Origin: JBBATK01 sp046297095
GTDB lineage: Bacteria > Bacteroidota > Ignavibacteria > Kapaibacteriales > NICIL-2
Length of the DNA: 64,000 nucleotides
Direction of reading: 5' to 3'
NCBI GenBank assembly: GCA_046297095.1
Contig: JBKCNS010000022.1
Location: forward strand, 124,001 to 188,000
In this document: in pieces, positions 7,793 through 15,841 of the stretch
Numbering within the stretch: the first letter of the stretch is position 1
How the letters are laid out: each line of letters starts with the position of its first letter
Position numbers and translations under genes: made by a program
The notes under the pieces: model-generated
Seen by the model: only the letters and a program-made list of their open reading frames with translations
Told to the model about the DNA's origin: nothing
The model's database searches: none

Positions 7793-9454
7793 ATGCTTCG
7801 GATCTCTCTGGTAGTGTTCACGGTTCTGATTTCTACTTCCTCACTTCGTGCTCAAGATGGCACTGTTCGGGCGGACTTTGAGCTTCAAGCCCAGACGTAC
7901 AGGGCCGACTCACTCATCGGAGCGCCGAAGGTACCGGAGCGAATGCTCACCGCAGGGTTCTTGAACCTGCTCTACACCAAAGACAACCTTTCTGTTGGAA
8001 TGCGTTACGAGGCCTACATGAATCCCTTGCAGGGTGTAGATCCTCGGTATTCCGGTAGTGGAATACCCTATCGTTTTGCCCGCTATGTGAAGGGCGACTT
8101 AGATGTTACCGTCGGTAATTTCTATGAGCAATTCGGCTCGGGGATGATTCTCCGCACCTACGAGGAACGCGCACTGGGTTTTGATAATTCTATCGACGGA
8201 GTGCGAGTAAAATCAACGGCGATTCAGGGTGTTACGGTTACCGCACTTGCCGGACGACAGCGGTCGTTTTTTGCGCTGGGTCCCGGAATAGTGCGCGGTG
8301 CGGATGTGGATGTAAGCGTAAACGACATGACCCTGTTTGGCGATTCGCCCTTGGGAGAGGATGTGCGTTTAACGCTCGGTGCGTCGTTTCTGAGCAAGTA
8401 TCAGCGAGCAAATGATCCGCTGTTGAATTTGCCGGAGAACGTGGGAGCATGGGCCATGCGCGGTACGTTTTCAAGTGGTGCATTCCTGTTGAGTGCGGAG
8501 TTTGCGCACAAAGTCAACGATCCTTCCTTTACCAACAACCGCACATTCAACCCGGGAGAAGGATTGTTCGTTACTTCAACCTATTCCTCCTCAGGGCTGG
8601 GTGTAACGCTGAATTTCAAGCGCATCGACAACATGGACTTTCGGTCTGATCGATCAGCAGCACTCAACAATCTGAATCTCAACTTCCTGCCGCCTCTAAC
8701 AAAGCAGCACTCCTATAGATTAGTCACCATGTATCCGTATGCCACGCAGCCCAATGGAGAAATAGGCGTGCAAGCGGAGGTAGTGTACACGTTGCCAAAA
8801 GGATTACTGGGAGGATACGGAACCACCGTGACGGTGAATTTTTCCGACATTCATTCCATAGATACAACACAAATCCCCGACGGCTCCGCCGAAGGTCCGT
8901 ACAGATACTCCTCCAAGTATTTCAGCTACGGTAGAACCCATTTGTTCCAGGATCTCAACTTGGAGATTTCGCATGTGTGGTCGAAAAAGTTTAAGTCTAC
9001 GTTTAGCATCATTCGGCAAGTGTTCAACAAGAACGTCGTGCTCGGAAAAATCGGCTACGATAGTCTGTTGAAACCTGTGTTTCTCGTGTTCGAGGGAACC
9101 ATGCAGTTCAATCCTAAAAATGCTCTGCGCTTTGAGCTTCAACACATGAGTGTAGAAGATGTGGACTACAGTAAACCCACGCCGGTAGATCACGGCAGTT
9201 GGGCTTTTGCTCTTGCCGAGATAACATGGAATTCACACTGGTTCTTCAGCGTGTTTGACGAATGGAACTATGGCAACGAAGAAGTAGAAAAGCGAATTCA
9301 CTATCCTAGTGCGTCCGTCACCTATGTTCAGTCGGGAACACGTGTGGGTTTTGGGTACGGACGTCAGCGAGCCGGTGTGCTGTGTGTTGGCGGTGTTTGC
9401 CGAACGGTTCCCGCAGCCGACGGTTTCTTCCTTTCGCTAACCAGTACCCTGTAA
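7793..9454 (+). CDS. Outer-membrane protein, DUF6029-like
   Basis: About 553 residues from the ATG at 7793, which gives a clean signal peptide (MLRISLVVFTVLISTSSLRA, then Q). A longer frame opens at 7712, but its extra 27 residues are basic and not signal-like. The rest is rich in alternating beta-strand patterns with frequent Gly and aromatic residues, which fits a large beta-barrel. The GNFYEQFGSGMILRTYEERA segment resembles the DUF6029 family of Bacteroidota, known from T9SS-bearing species; that assignment is from memory. It ends SLTSTL. mnmH starts 4 nt after its stop, so the two are probably cotranscribed. Confidence 0.75.
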   Translation: MLRISLVVFTVLISTSSLRAQDGTVRADFELQAQTYRADSLIGAPKVPERMLTAGFLNLLYTKDNLSVGMRYEAYMNPLQGVDPRYSGSGIPYRFARYVKGDLDVTVGNFYEQFGSGMILRTYEERALGFDNSIDGVRVKSTAIQGVTVTALAGRQRSFFALGPGIVRGADVDVSVNDMTLFGDSPLGEDVRLTLGASFLSKYQRANDPLLNLPENVGAWAMRGTFSSGAFLLSAEFAHKVNDPSFTNNRTFNPGEGLFVTSTYSSSGLGVTLNFKRIDNMDFRSDRSAALNNLNLNFLPPLTKQHSYRLVTMYPYATQPNGEIGVQAEVVYTLPKGLLGGYGTTVTVNFSDIHSIDTTQIPDGSAEGPYRYSSKYFSYGRTHLFQDLNLEISHVWSKKFKSTFSIIRQVFNKNVVLGKIGYDSLLKPVFLVFEGTMQFNPKNALRFELQHMSVEDVDYSKPTPVDHGSWAFALAEITWNSHWFFSVFDEWNYGNEEVEKRIHYPSASVTYVQSGTRVGFGYGRQRAGVLCVGGVCRTVPAADGFFLSLTSTL

Positions 9455-9458
9455 ATCC

Positions 9459-10499
9459 ATGATTTGTACCGCTCCGGAGTTTGCAGACCTTGCCGGCCGG
9501 ATGACGTTGGTGGATGTTCGTTCGCCCGGAGAGTACGCGCGGGGGCATATTCCCGGCGCTGTCTCGATGCCGCTGTTCAGCGATGCCGAGCGCCATGTGG
9601 TAGGCCTTACCTACGCGCATGTTGGTAAGGATGCCGCCGTGAAAGTGGGGCTTGAACTTGTAGGGCCCAAACTCCGTTCGTTTGTTGATGATGCCGAGAG
9701 CTTTGCGCCTAGCCGTGAGGTGCTCGTGTATTGTTGGCGTGGTGGTATGCGCAGTGGATCACTTTCGTGGTTGCTTGCAACTGCAGGATTTGCCGTACGC
9801 ACCTTGCAAGGCGGTTACAAAGCCTGGCGTCGTTATGCCCGTAGTTTATTCGAAGAGCAACGACGGTATGTGGTAGTTGGCGGTGCCACCGGTTCGGGAA
9901 AAACCAAGCTGTTGCAGTCGTTGGAAGAGGCGGGTGAAGCGGTGTTGGATCTGGAGCGCGATGCCTGTCATCGCGGATCGGCTTTTGGGCGAATAGGGCA
10001 GAGTGAGCAGCCTACGCAGGAGCATTTTGAAAATCGTGTTGCCTATCGCTTACATCATCTTCGCACAGCGAAGTACATTTGGATGGAAGACGAGTCGAGG
10101 GGTATAGGTAAGGTGGAAATACCCGAACCGCTTTGGAAACAACTCTTGGCTGCACCGGTGTTTCATATGCGTGTGCCGACGGAACACCGAGTGGCGAATC
10201 TCGTGGAAGATTATGGCAATGCACCCTCCGCAGAGTTGAATGATGCGCTTTCCAGAATTGCTCGTAGGCTGCGCCCCGAATATGCTCGCGAAGCCTTTGC
10301 AGCTCTTAGCGAGGGCCGCACCGATAGAGTAGCCGAACTGTGTTTGGAGTATTATGATAAATACTACGCACGTTCCATTGATCAACGAGAACCCCGGAAT
10401 ATCTTCACTCGTACCTACACCACATTCGACCTTCCCGCTATCAGCGTAGATGCTCGCACGATTGCCCGTCAAATCGTTGATGTTCACAACGTAGAATAG
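9459..10499 (+). CDS. mnmH: tRNA 2-selenouridine synthase
   Basis: Converts 2-thiouridine at the wobble position of tRNAs to 2-selenouridine through a geranylated intermediate, using selenophosphate. The 346-residue protein has an N-terminal rhodanese domain with the active-site loop YCWRGGMRSGS (Cys92) and a P-loop GATGSGKT (142-149) in the C-terminal domain, the standard MnmH layout. It follows the outer-membrane gene by 4 nt. No selD is present in the window, so selenophosphate must come from elsewhere on the genome. Confidence 0.92.
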   Translation: MICTAPEFADLAGRMTLVDVRSPGEYARGHIPGAVSMPLFSDAERHVVGLTYAHVGKDAAVKVGLELVGPKLRSFVDDAESFAPSREVLVYCWRGGMRSGSLSWLLATAGFAVRTLQGGYKAWRRYARSLFEEQRRYVVVGGATGSGKTKLLQSLEEAGEAVLDLERDACHRGSAFGRIGQSEQPTQEHFENRVAYRLHHLRTAKYIWMEDESRGIGKVEIPEPLWKQLLAAPVFHMRVPTEHRVANLVEDYGNAPSAELNDALSRIARRLRPEYAREAFAALSEGRTDRVAELCLEYYDKYYARSIDQREPRNIFTRTYTTFDLPAISVDARTIARQIVDVHNVE

Positions 10500-10616
10500 A
10501 GCTTCGTGGATATTCCTCTACGAGACACCCGGGCAAGAGTATTTCGCGACGGTGCGCCGAACATCACTCCCCGAGATGCGCGGCTCGGGTTCCCATAGAG
10601 CTTGCTCCGTTCGCTG

Positions 10617-10624
10617 TATATTTG
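10617..10624 (+). promoter_or_regulatory. TAnnTTTG promoter box, 6 nt before a start codon
   Basis: TATATTTG fits the Bacteroidota -7 consensus exactly. Only CCGCGT separates it from the ATG at 10631, so a transcript starting at the usual distance would have little or no leader. I see no convincing TTTG -33 box at 19-21 bp. Confidence 0.5.
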
Positions 10625-10630
10625 CCGCGT

Positions 10631-11374
10631 ATGAGATTCATTTCCGCTCTTGTTACCATTGTCCTGTTTGCGATGTGCAGCACTGCTCATGCATTCAATG
10701 GGCACTCGTCTATAAAGTTGCCGGACACAAGTTTAACCAGAGGATATCACAGCCTTCCCATCCTTGCGTTGCTAGACGCTCAACCGGGTGATTCCATAGC
10801 GCTCTCTATGGCATGCGATCCACGTGCGATGAATGTGGCAGGCATTGCGCGCACGGCAAACCACATTCGTTTGTGCGGATGGTCTTTAGAGGGAGACGGT
10901 ACCATTTACCTTGGATTTGTGGTAGAACGGGAAGTCGTTAGCGAAACCGAGATTCTGGCAATCAACATCGATGTGTTGAATAACGACGATAGTGTAACCA
11001 CGTTCAATGTGTTGAACGTCCGGAAGAACGGAATAGAGCTTAGTCCGCTCAGCACGAGTAACGCGACCATTCGTATTGTAAACGCTACGCCCATAGTGTT
11101 AAAGGAAGCGGAGTACATCGGTCCGGCGTTTCCGTCTGCCTCGGCATTGCCGTCGTTTACCTGCCATGTATCGGTACGCGGCGATGTTGTGTTTCGCGTG
11201 TTTGATGTGGGCGGGCGGGCACTCATTGAAGAACGCATCCAAGATGTGCAGCCGGGCAGTTTTGTGTTTCAGTTCAGTAGCGCGCTCTTTCCCACGCTAT
11301 GCGACGGCATGTATACCGTCAGCATGGAAACAGTGGCCGGGCAATACTCTTCACCATGTATTATTCTGCATTGA
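10631..11374 (+). CDS. Probable T9SS cargo with cohesin-like domain
   Basis: A 247-residue protein with a signal peptide (MRFISALVTIVLFAMCSTAHA). Residues about 25-170 form a beta-rich domain that begins with LPDTSLTRGYHSLPILALLD, a pattern like the cohesin-type domains of extracellular proteins. The last 70 residues look like a T9SS type A sorting domain: FRVFDVGGRAL, then LCDGMYTVSM and a hydrophobic end, though the usual NP near its start is weak. The ATG at 10631 is preferred over an upstream TTG at 10622. Its stop overlaps the start of the next gene by 1 nt (TGATG), so the two are coupled. Confidence 0.75.
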   Translation: MRFISALVTIVLFAMCSTAHAFNGHSSIKLPDTSLTRGYHSLPILALLDAQPGDSIALSMACDPRAMNVAGIARTANHIRLCGWSLEGDGTIYLGFVVEREVVSETEILAINIDVLNNDDSVTTFNVLNVRKNGIELSPLSTSNATIRIVNATPIVLKEAEYIGPAFPSASALPSFTCHVSVRGDVVFRVFDVGGRALIEERIQDVQPGSFVFQFSSALFPTLCDGMYTVSMETVAGQYSSPCIILH

Positions 11375-13728
11375 TGTTGCGCATTCTCACATTTGTCTTG
11401 GCGTTATGCTGCAGTGGGATTGTATTTGCGCAATCGGAGTACACGGTGTCCGGCAATACCAAGATGAAGGAGTCGGAGGGCAAAGAGTTTTGGCTGTGCT
11501 TCATGCGGAATTATCGTGAAGTAGCCGACGCTACCGCCAATGATCAGCTAACACTGCAGTTGTTTTTTACCGCCAACATCACAGCAAAAGTCAGAGTTGA
11601 GATCGAGGGTATTTCGTATCAACGTACCGTGATCGTAAACGGCGGTACGGTGGCTAGTATTATTGTGGACGAGCATGCGCAGTTGAATGCAGTTGCCACA
11701 CCGCAACGGTTAGCCGTGCATATTACCAGCGATGAACCCATCACGGTATATGGATTGAACCGGCGCTATCAAACTACGGACACCTATCTGGCGCTTCCGG
11801 TAACCGTGCTCGGGAAGGAATATCGAGCGGTGTGTTACAACGATCTTTCTCAAGACTTGGTGTCTCAGATTGCGGTGGTTGCCACAGAGGATAATACCGT
11901 TCTTACCATAACACCACGGTGCGGCGTGATTGGTGGCTTCAAAGCCGATCGCCCCTACACTATGCGCATGCGCAAAGGCGACGCGTATCAGATTATTGCA
12001 GACTATCATTCTTCCGGCACCGGTGACCTTAGCGGAACATTGATCAAAAGTAACACACCTGTTTCCGTATTTAGCGGTCACAGCTGTGCCTATGTGCCAA
12101 GCGGTATTCAGGCATGTAATCACTTGGTTGAACAACTGCCTCCGGTAACAGCGTGGGGTAAGCATTTTTACATAGGCATGCTCAAGGGTAGATCGCGGTA
12201 CACCGTGCGCGTCGTGGCGCATGAGGAGCGCACAAGAGTATTCGAAGACAGCAAACTTGTGGCGGTGCTTAGTGCAGGTGATTTCTACGAAATGGTAAAC
12301 GTGCGTAAACACATGCAGGTAACGGCAGACAAACCAATTCTGGTAGCTCAATATTCGCAGGGATTTAAAAACGGCGACTCAATTGGCGATCCCATGATGA
12401 TCCTGGTGTCGCCCACGCAACAGTTCGTACGCAAGTATCGTGTGGCAACGCCTGTGAACGGACTATGGGATCACTTCATCAATATCATTGCTCCCACCGA
12501 TTACATTTCAACCCTTCGTGTAGATGGCTCGCCGGTGCCGCTATCGAAGTTTGAGCCCTTCGGGTTGTCGAGATTTTCCGTGGCCCAACTTAGTGTGGCA
12601 TTTGGTACCCATTTGGTGACCGGTGATGTTCCCTTTGGTTTGTATTCCTACGGCTTTGGATACCGTGACGATGCTTTCGACGCTTACGGCAACATGGGAG
12701 GACAGTCCTTTTTCGATTTGGAAAACTCCCGCGATACCTTGCCTCCGGTTCCGGAAGTTCAGTTGAATTCCGGGGTAGTGATTCGCGACGATAGGAATAG
12801 TGATAGGGGACTCAAGACAGTAAGCGTGTTGCAGTCCGTGGGGGTGCGAGTGTCGGTGCCCGCACTGGAAGAAGGAGCGCCGCAACTCGTAGTTGTGTTA
12901 AAGCCTATGTCTGCAAAAGAGGCAGGCTCTGCTCTACTACGCGCTATTGATGTAGCCGGCAATGCTGCTACGTTTACCGTGTGTTATACTCCGGATGCCA
13001 ACGGTTCCGGTGGGAACTATTCCGTTGGAGACGAAGGCCGTGTGTGCAGATCGAAGCCGCAATGGTCTGCCGGTTCATTTGTTACAACTGCGATCGTTCG
13101 TCACGACGCCTCGTTCGGAACGACGGCAAATGTCTCGGCGAACGGCACCTTCGGAGATGCAACGGGCAGCGGAGGATTATTCGGTTTGTCCCTTACTCGG
13201 GAACTCGACGACGAGTGGTCTTGCTCCGCACGGCTTGCATTGGAAACCATTGGCGGAACTCTTCGTGCACCGGACTCGGTGGTAACTCGCATACGCGATT
13301 CTTCCGGAGCACTGCTGAATTTTCAGGAAGAACGTAGCATACGTTTGTCCTCGCCCTTCTTGGCATTGAGCCTCGTTGCGCAGCATACGGTATTCTCTCG
13401 TGTGTATGCCTATGCAGGATTGAAGGCACATGTTTTGATGAGTAACTCGGTGGAGTATAAGCAGCGTATCCTGCAGCCGCAGAATGCTGTGTATGCAGAC
13501 ACTCGTCTAGCAGAGCGAGAGATTTTACTTGATGGATTCACTGCTCTGCGTACTCTCCGATTTTCCGCTCTTGCCGGTGCCGGTGGCAGCGTGCCCTTGG
13601 GCTCGGCCTTGAGCCTCTTTGCCGAGGCCGAATACGTGGCTCCGCTTACGTCCGTAATCGAAAGCCCGGGAGGTTCGTGGACAATACGGGCCATCGAGGT
13701 TCACATTGGCCTACGAATGGCATTCTAG
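11374..13728 (+). CDS. IgGFc-binding-like domain fused to a beta-barrel
   Basis: A 784-residue exported protein. Signal peptide about 1-20 (MLRILTFVLALCCSGIVFAQ). Residues about 35-440 resemble the IgGFc-binding N-terminal domain: GKEFWLCFMRN near the start, AVVATEDNTVLTITP, and the SNTPVSVFSGHSCAYVP...ACNHLVEQLPPV block that is characteristic of the family. After a linker, residues about 545-784 look like an outer-membrane barrel with alternating strands, ending in GLRMAF with the C-terminal Phe expected for barrel assembly. It therefore seems self-anchored, unlike the T9SS cargo around it. A longer frame reaches 11299 but lies inside the upstream gene. Adhesion or proteinaceous binding is inferred only. 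Confidence 0.78.
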   Translation: MLRILTFVLALCCSGIVFAQSEYTVSGNTKMKESEGKEFWLCFMRNYREVADATANDQLTLQLFFTANITAKVRVEIEGISYQRTVIVNGGTVASIIVDEHAQLNAVATPQRLAVHITSDEPITVYGLNRRYQTTDTYLALPVTVLGKEYRAVCYNDLSQDLVSQIAVVATEDNTVLTITPRCGVIGGFKADRPYTMRMRKGDAYQIIADYHSSGTGDLSGTLIKSNTPVSVFSGHSCAYVPSGIQACNHLVEQLPPVTAWGKHFYIGMLKGRSRYTVRVVAHEERTRVFEDSKLVAVLSAGDFYEMVNVRKHMQVTADKPILVAQYSQGFKNGDSIGDPMMILVSPTQQFVRKYRVATPVNGLWDHFINIIAPTDYISTLRVDGSPVPLSKFEPFGLSRFSVAQLSVAFGTHLVTGDVPFGLYSYGFGYRDDAFDAYGNMGGQSFFDLENSRDTLPPVPEVQLNSGVVIRDDRNSDRGLKTVSVLQSVGVRVSVPALEEGAPQLVVVLKPMSAKEAGSALLRAIDVAGNAATFTVCYTPDANGSGGNYSVGDEGRVCRSKPQWSAGSFVTTAIVRHDASFGTTANVSANGTFGDATGSGGLFGLSLTRELDDEWSCSARLALETIGGTLRAPDSVVTRIRDSSGALLNFQEERSIRLSSPFLALSLVAQHTVFSRVYAYAGLKAHVLMSNSVEYKQRILQPQNAVYADTRLAEREILLDGFTALRTLRFSALAGAGGSVPLGSALSLFAEAEYVAPLTSVIESPGGSWTIRAIEVHIGLRMAF

Positions 13729-13811
13729 ATTTCGATTTGGCTCACGGATTTCGTTCGGGGTTTTGGTGAAAAAACCTCATTTTCTGTTGAAAAAACGAAC
13801 CTTCGACCTTT

Positions 13812-13827
13812 TTGGCACTCTTTGTGC
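13812..13827 (+). promoter_or_regulatory. Possible sigma-54 promoter
   Basis: TTGGCACTCTTTGTGC has GG (13814-13815) and GC (13826-13827) exactly 12 nt apart, the -24/-12 spacing of RpoN promoters, and matches TGGCAC well. The start point would be near 13839, giving a leader of about 33 nt before the ATG at 13872. Confidence 0.4.
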
Positions 13828-13871
13828 TTCCCTGAACATGTTCATAAGTACCGCTAACAGGGAAGTTTGGT

Positions 13872-15794
13872 ATGCATAGCTTTTTCAGAGCGTTAATAGT
13901 CTGCTTGGTTACTCTCGCATTGCCCGCGTCGGCGCAGATTCAGGAAGGGCGCACGTCCGTTTCTCTCAATGCCTCCGTTGCGAAGTATTGGGGCGAGTAC
14001 ACTTCTAACTTGTTTGGATACGGAGCCGACCTTCGCATACGCCACGATATTTCTCCGTACTTGGGATTACAATTTCAAAGCGGTGCTGCAACGGCAACAT
14101 TTAGGATTACTCCGTACGAACTGCAGTCGTATGCCGATTACTTCGGCAGAAAAACCTATGGTGATTTCTTTCCCAATACATTAACACGCATTGATACTCT
14201 GAACGCAATACGTGTGTTTCATCATGAGCTGCTGGGTGTGGTGCACTGCTTACCTTCGCGCTCCTTTGTTCCTCAGCTGTACTTCGGTCTTGGTGTAGTA
14301 AATCATCATGCCACCGTTGCTGCCGATAACACACCATTGCCGCGAGGCCTGGACGGACGATATAGCGAGTGGTCCACGGTGTTTCCTGTGGGAGTGGGCT
14401 TTGAGCTTGCCATTACCGACGACATTAGTTTTTCTACAAGTGCTATTGCGCGGATTTCCACGGACGACAACTACGATGATCTCTTCGTGGCGGGGTCGTC
14501 CAACGATTACTTCGCTACTGTATCTGCCGGGCTTAGTGTATATATCGACGGTGATCTGGACAGCGATCGCGACGGCCTGCCGGATAAAGAAGAGCGCCGG
14601 TTGGGACTCATGCGAGATGCAGCAGATACCGACGGAGACTCGCTGAGCGATTACGAAGAACTATACATCGCGCATACAGACCCTCGGCAACAAGACAGCG
14701 ATCGCGACGGCCTGCTTGACGGCGAAGAGATTTCGCGTGGCACATCACCATCCAAGAACGACACCGATGCAGACGGACTGGGCGATGCGGAGGAACTTGC
14801 GCGCGGCACGGAGCCCACTCGCTACGATACCGACAACGACGGCATCAGCGATGGTGATGAAGTTCGCCGCGCGGGTACAAACCCTGCGCGTGCCGATACA
14901 GATAACGATGGTCTTAACGACCAAGAGGAGATGCGAAGAAACACTAACCCCTTGGTGCCCGATACCGATGGCGATGGTATCAACGACGGCGCGGAAGTTC
15001 GCGATGCCGGCTCCGATCCGCTGCGTAGTGATACAGACCGAGATGGCTTAAGTGATGCCGAAGAAGTGCAGAAAACAGGAACAGATCCACGCGATCCGGA
15101 CACAGACAACGACGGCGTCTTCGATGGCGAAGAAGTGCTGCGATGGAAGAGCAATCCCAAGCTCATGGATACAGATTACGACGGTTGGAGCGATGGCGAA
15201 GAAGTGTTGCACAGAGGAACCTCGGCGGTAAATCCCGATACCGATGGCGACAGCATTATCGATCCTAAGGATCCGGAACCCTGCGGCGCGCGTTGCTGCG
15301 GATGCTCCGGCAAGCCGTCTGCATCACCGGGAGTGACGACGCCGGAGAAATCTCCCGATGCTCCGCTTTCATCAACAACACCGGAAAAGTCACCGTCCAA
15401 ACGGCGCAATTACTCCATTCGATTTTTACGAAACAGCGATAGAATTGATGCAAGCGATCCCGAAACGCAACGCTCACTCAACGAGCTCCGCGACTATCTG
15501 GTGAACGGTTGTGAAAACGCACGGGTAACGATTGAGGGGCATACATCCGCTGAAGGAAGTGCGGAGCATAACCAATCGCTCAGCGAATTGCGCGCACAGG
15601 CAGTAAAGTCTCTATTGCTTCAGCAGGGTGTGACCGCCTCGAAGATCAGCGGCACCGTGGGCTATGGTGCTACCGTGCCCTTGGTTCGCGAGCCCGATGA
15701 GCGCTCACGCCGGCGTATGTCTCCGCTGCTTCTCGAAAATTTGCGACGTCAAAATCGCCGCATCACGCTTCGCGAAGACGTCAGTTGCGATTAG
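13872..15794 (+). CDS. OmpA-family protein with TSP type 3 repeats
   Basis: A 640-residue outer-membrane protein with three parts. Residues 1-21 are a signal peptide (ending PASAQ). Residues about 25-225 form an N-terminal barrel-like domain. Residues about 227-470 hold some eleven thrombospondin type 3 calcium-binding repeats of the type DTDNDGLNDQEE. A short cysteine cluster follows (CGARCCGC). Residues about 510-630 are an OmpA-like peptidoglycan-binding domain (VTIEGHTSAEG, ending RRQNRRITL). It probably tethers the outer membrane to peptidoglycan through a calcium-stiffened stalk. A sequence GGGAAG lies 6 nt before the ATG and could be paired with CTTCCCTG at 13827-13834. Confidence 0.9.
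   Translation: MHSFFRALIVCLVTLALPASAQIQEGRTSVSLNASVAKYWGEYTSNLFGYGADLRIRHDISPYLGLQFQSGAATATFRITPYELQSYADYFGRKTYGDFFPNTLTRIDTLNAIRVFHHELLGVVHCLPSRSFVPQLYFGLGVVNHHATVAADNTPLPRGLDGRYSEWSTVFPVGVGFELAITDDISFSTSAIARISTDDNYDDLFVAGSSNDYFATVSAGLSVYIDGDLDSDRDGLPDKEERRLGLMRDAADTDGDSLSDYEELYIAHTDPRQQDSDRDGLLDGEEISRGTSPSKNDTDADGLGDAEELARGTEPTRYDTDNDGISDGDEVRRAGTNPARADTDNDGLNDQEEMRRNTNPLVPDTDGDGINDGAEVRDAGSDPLRSDTDRDGLSDAEEVQKTGTDPRDPDTDNDGVFDGEEVLRWKSNPKLMDTDYDGWSDGEEVLHRGTSAVNPDTDGDSIIDPKDPEPCGARCCGCSGKPSASPGVTTPEKSPDAPLSSTTPEKSPSKRRNYSIRFLRNSDRIDASDPETQRSLNELRDYLVNGCENARVTIEGHTSAEGSAEHNQSLSELRAQAVKSLLLQQGVTASKISGTVGYGATVPLVREPDERSRRRMSPLLLENLRRQNRRITLREDVSCD
14550..15285 (+). repeat. Tandem coding repeats (TSP type 3)
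   Basis: Degenerate DNA repeats of roughly 60-66 bp encode successive DxDxDGxxDxxE calcium loops. The period is set by the protein motif; the DNA copies are diverged, so this is an old array rather than recent slippage. Confidence 0.85.
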
Positions 15795-15841
15795 TAACTG
15801 CTACTCGGCACAGAAGCTCGGCGCAGAGACTTCGACCTCAT

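Noticed and set aside
13759..13776. GGTTTT/AAAACC hairpin after the IgGFc-like gene
   Set aside because: Six A-T rich pairs only; it may be a weak terminator but cannot be supported.
14540..15290. CRISPR-like array
   Set aside because: The periodic units encode TSP type 3 protein repeats in frame, with no identical repeats and no unique spacers.
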